Below are positions 4,934 to 7,225 of a DNA stretch of 7,225 nt, piece after piece; within the stretch, counting starts at the first letter, position 1; each line of letters begins with the position of its first letter. Source of the DNA: Planctomycetota bacterium (GTDB lineage Bacteria; Planctomycetota; UBA1135; UBA2386). The notes under the pieces were generated by a model. It worked only from the letters and a program-made list of their open reading frames with translations. It made no database searches and was not told where the DNA came from. The stretch is from positions 1-7,225 of the forward strand of contig CANGSN010000147.1 of assembly GCA_947455805.1 (NCBI GenBank), read 5' to 3'. Made by a program: the position numbers and the translations under genes.

Positions 4934-6670
4934 TCAGCGCCGCTGGTCCGCCGGCGCCACCCAGGCGCGCTCTGGAATCAGGCCGGACGGGCCGGGCTCG
5001 AGCGCGCGCACGCGCTTGGCCAACAGGACCGACACCACCGGGTGCGCCAGCAAGGCCACCGGCTGCTGCTCGTGCACCAGCGTGTGCAACTGCCGCCACA
5101 GCTCCGCCCGCTTGCCCGCGTCGAGTTCGGCGCGCGCCGCGCTGGCCAGGCGATCCGCTTCCGGATGCCGCCACCGGCCTTCGTTGTCGCGGCCCTCGCC
5201 GTGCAGGAAGTCGTAGGGGTCACCCCACGGCCGGAACCCCTGCTGCACCAGCAGGCCGTGCCACTCGCGCTTCTTCTTCTCGAGGATGAACCCAGACTGC
5301 TCGCGCCCGCGGATCTCCAACTCGATGCCAGCCGTCGCCGCCGCGGCCGTGAACGACTCGACCATGCGGCGATGCGCTTCGCTGCCCTCCATCGCGATCA
5401 GCACCATGTGCAGCGGCTTGCCCGCGGCGGGATCGAAGCCGGCCTCGCGCAGCAGCCGACGAGCAGCCGCCGGATCGAACGGCAACGGCAGCAGGTCCGG
5501 ATACTCGGGGCGGCCCGGCTTGGCGTGCGCGACCGCAGGCTTGGCGCCGCTGCCGAGGATGCGGGCGATCTCCGTGCGATCGAACAGCATGCCGACCGCC
5601 TTGCGCACCCGCAGGTCGTCGAACGGCGGCCGCTCGCAGTTCCAGATGCAGCGGAACACGCCGAGGCTGTCGTAGTCGTAGACGAGTCGCTGGTAGTCGC
5701 GCTGCAGGTTCGGGTACTGCGCCTGCAACGCCTCGCCGTTGCCACCCGGATACCAGTCGATCTCGCCGAGCAGCAGCGCGTTCTGGCCGCCCGCGCCGTC
5801 GCGCCAGAGTTGGCGCACGCCGGCGAAGTTCCAGGTCCCCGGCGCCACCTGCCGCCGCCAGCAGTGCTCGTTGCGCACCAGCAGCAGGTCCTGACGTTGC
5901 CGCCAGTCGCCCTGGCCACCCGGCGGGTTGCGCAGCTCGTACGGGCCGGTGCCGGGGCCGCACTCGTGGTCGATGCGATGCAGCAACGTCGCGAACTGGG
6001 CGCTGCCGACCTCCGGCATCGCCTCGCCCGGAGCGAGCATCGAGCGCACCCGTTCGACGAAGAAGCGCTTCTGCCCGACCAGCCACGCTTCCCCGACGAT
6101 GCGCGTCGCGGCGTAGTGCACGCCGCGGAAGTGCACCCGCAAGCGCCGCGGATCGACGACCTCGACGCGTTCGACGCGCGCATACGCGTCGGCGACGAAC
6201 CCCATCGTCAGGTGCTTCGCCTGGTGCAGTTCGTAGCCGAACAGCACGTCCTCCATCGTCAACGGCGAGCCGTCGGCGAAGCGAACACCGTCGCGCAGGG
6301 TGAACAGGCAGGAGCGGCCGTCGGCGGCGACTTCGTAGGACTCGGCCAGGGCCGGCCGCAGTGCACCCGACGTCGGATCGATGTCGAGCAGCCCCTCGTG
6401 CGTGTAGGCCATCACCAGGCGCTTGCTGGAGAGACCGTTCGACGTGTACGGGTTGACGTCGCTCGGCTCGTCCGCGAACCCGGTGTAGACGTGGCCCTGC
6501 GGCACCCCACCGAGGTAGCGAGGCGCCTGCTCCACTGAGACACCGGCGCCGGCTTCGGTAGCCGTCCTGCCCGACGGCTGGTTCAGCACCGAGCGAAGTC
6601 CGAGGCCCGCGACGAGCACCACGGCGAACAGGGCAGCAGCGATCGACAAGGGACGCATCAGCGGCGGCAT
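4934..6670 (-). CDS. Extracytoplasmic solute-binding protein, family 5 (peptide/nickel transport type)
   Basis: A 578-residue protein that would capture a ligand, most often an oligopeptide, outside the cytoplasmic membrane for an ABC importer. Seen, numbered from the ATG at 6670: a hydrophobic N-terminal segment at 8-25 after a short start containing Arg6; THEGLLDID at 90-98; DGVRFADGSPLTMEDV at 127-142, the familiar family block; GTGPYEL at 240-246; DDLRVRKAVGMLFDRTEI at 351-368; DPAAARRLLREAGF at 399-412; and a C-terminal region with ELWRQLHTLVHEQQP. Length fits DppA/OppA-like proteins. The signal segment has no lipobox cysteine, so it is either cleaved and soluble or stays as a membrane anchor. 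The ATG at 6658 is an equally possible start (574 residues), and neither has a Shine-Dalgarno; an open frame upstream to 7129 overlaps fluC and is not used. fluC lies 59 bases upstream, same direction. No permease or ATPase gene is adjacent, so its transporter is elsewhere. The ligand is unknown. Confidence 0.9.
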   Translation of the reverse strand: MPPLMRPLSIAAALFAVVLVAGLGLRSVLNQPSGRTATEAGAGVSVEQAPRYLGGVPQGHVYTGFADEPSDVNPYTSNGLSSKRLVMAYTHEGLLDIDPTSGALRPALAESYEVAADGRSCLFTLRDGVRFADGSPLTMEDVLFGYELHQAKHLTMGFVADAYARVERVEVVDPRRLRVHFRGVHYAATRIVGEAWLVGQKRFFVERVRSMLAPGEAMPEVGSAQFATLLHRIDHECGPGTGPYELRNPPGGQGDWRQRQDLLLVRNEHCWRRQVAPGTWNFAGVRQLWRDGAGGQNALLLGEIDWYPGGNGEALQAQYPNLQRDYQRLVYDYDSLGVFRCIWNCERPPFDDLRVRKAVGMLFDRTEIARILGSGAKPAVAHAKPGRPEYPDLLPLPFDPAAARRLLREAGFDPAAGKPLHMVLIAMEGSEAHRRMVESFTAAAATAGIELEIRGREQSGFILEKKKREWHGLLVQQGFRPWGDPYDFLHGEGRDNEGRWRHPEADRLASAARAELDAGKRAELWRQLHTLVHEQQPVALLAHPVVSVLLAKRVRALEPGPSGLIPERAWVAPADQRR

Positions 6671-6729
6671 GCTACCGCAACCGCGGCCCAGCGTCCCCGC
6701 CCGGGATCCGCCGACCGCGGTGGCCCCCT

Positions 6730-7104
6730 TCAGTCGCGCAGCCAGTCGGCGAGGCCGATGCCACCGAGCAGCGCCGCCAGCCCCAGCAGGTTCTGCACGG
6801 CGAGGTTGCCGAGCAGCGCCGCGTAGCGCCGTTCGGCCAGCAGCTGCTGGCAGTCGAACGCGAACGACGAGAACGTCGTGAAGGCGCCAAAGAAGCCGAC
6901 CAGCACGGCGGTCGTCAGCAGTGGCGACCAGCGGTCCTGGGCGAGGGCCCAGCACAAGCCGAAGCCGAGGCAGCCGGCGACGTTGACCGCGGCGGTCGCC
7001 CACGGCGCCCCGGGCCACGATTGCAGCAGCTGCACCAGCAGGAACCGCAGCACGGCGCCGACGCTGCCGGCCGCGGCGATCGCAGCGAACACCTGGAACG
7101 ACAT
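6730..7104 (-). CDS. fluC: Fluoride ion channel FluC (CrcB)
   Basis: A 124-residue membrane protein that, as a dual-topology dimer, exports fluoride from the cytoplasm. Seen: four hydrophobic segments; GSVGAVLRF at 13-21 with the conserved Arg20; PWATAAVNVAGC at 34-45 with Asn41; and GFFGAFTTFSSF at 70-81, the hallmark block, in which Phe75 and Phe78 occupy the F-TT-F spacing of the fluoride-pathway phenylalanines. Length is normal for a single-domain channel, so it should work as a homodimer; no second fluC copy is in the window. The ATG at 7104 begins just before the first helix; no Shine-Dalgarno is visible. The region upstream has several stem-loops but I could not confirm a fluoride riboswitch. 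The solute-binding protein gene follows after 59 bases. Confidence 0.95.
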   Translation of the reverse strand: MSFQVFAAIAAAGSVGAVLRFLLVQLLQSWPGAPWATAAVNVAGCLGFGLCWALAQDRWSPLLTTAVLVGFFGAFTTFSSFAFDCQQLLAERRYAALLGNLAVQNLLGLAALLGGIGLADWLRD

Positions 7105-7121
7105 GCCGCGAAGCTAGCGAA

Positions 7122-7213
7122 CGGACCACGGGTCCGGCGCGGCCGCAGCGCCTTTTCCAGGCGACAGTTCGTCGCCGCTCAGAGGCTGAGAGAGAATCCT
7201 CTCGAAGCCTCTG
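7122..7213. other. Cluster of stem-loops upstream of fluC
   Basis: The 121 bases before fluC (7105-7225) hold no gene I can support. They contain four dyads: CGGACC/GGTCCG (7122-7127 with 7131-7136), GGCGC/GCGCC (7136-7140 with 7148-7152), GGCGAC/GTCGCC (7160-7165 with 7171-7176), and a long hairpin with an eight-base outer stem CAGAGGCT/AGCCTCTG (7180-7187 with 7206-7213) continuing into GAGAG/CTCTC past a two-base bulge. They could be 5' leader structure, an operator or the end of an upstream gene. No promoter boxes are convincing. Confidence 0.45.
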
Positions 7214-7225
7214 CGCGGCTGCGAA

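Noticed and set aside
4656..5174. Minus-strand open frame ending in GVEPLTSTMPLSRSTN
   Set aside because: This is the well-known false protein from reading a tRNA antisense, and most of the rest overlaps the binding-protein gene in another frame.
6671..7129. N-terminal extension of the solute-binding protein
   Set aside because: It lies in another frame over fluC and lacks a signal segment at its start; the hydrophobic signal begins only after 6670.
7105..7225. Fluoride riboswitch ahead of fluC
   Set aside because: General stem order is suggestive, but the invariant GAUG and CUGAUG-type bases are not present; not called without a covariance search.

Overview
The window is very GC-rich and reads as an ordinary, densely packed bacterial chromosome segment with complete, intact genes and long GC-only codon usage. 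The compact layout, a tRNA with encoded CCA, and an N-terminally anchored solute-binding protein suggest a high-GC Gram-negative-type bacterium. A planctomycete-like or myxobacterium-like source would fit, but nothing here fixes the phylum, so this is a guess. I see no transposase, integrase, CRISPR array, phage gene or defence module, and I do not think the window holds a clearly undescribed multi-gene system.

Layout. On the plus strand, the end of a helical-repeat (TPR-like) protein (to 290) overlaps by GTGA the start of a seven-helix rhomboid protease (287-1057). This faces a minus-strand block, separated from it by a 75-base convergent spacer with two GC stems. Read in its own direction, the block is: a tail-anchored coiled-coil protein (4330-3389), a histidine phosphatase (3392-2769) joined to it by another GTGA overlap, and glutamyl-tRNA synthetase gltX (2674-1133). 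A 314-base gene-free stretch (4331-4644) then leads to a plus-strand tRNA-Ala(GGC) at 4645-4720. A 213-base spacer follows, and then a second minus-strand pair: a fluoride channel fluC/crcB (7104-6730) followed by an extracytoplasmic family-5 (peptide/nickel type) solute-binding protein (6670-4934). The last 120 bases lie upstream of fluC and are rich in dyads.

How the genes relate. gltX and tRNA-Ala are translation housekeeping. The coiled-coil/phosphatase pair is almost certainly translationally coupled, but its shared role is unknown. fluC and the binding protein may be co-transcribed, although no functional link is evident and no transporter permease or ATPase is present in the window.

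The points most worth a second look are these: a perfect 13-bp inverted repeat that brackets the tRNA and could clamp its 5' leader to its 3' trailer; a small cluster of the same 8-mer around it; the run of stem-loops upstream of fluC that resembles, but does not match, a fluoride riboswitch; and the coupled tail-anchored coiled-coil/histidine phosphatase pair.
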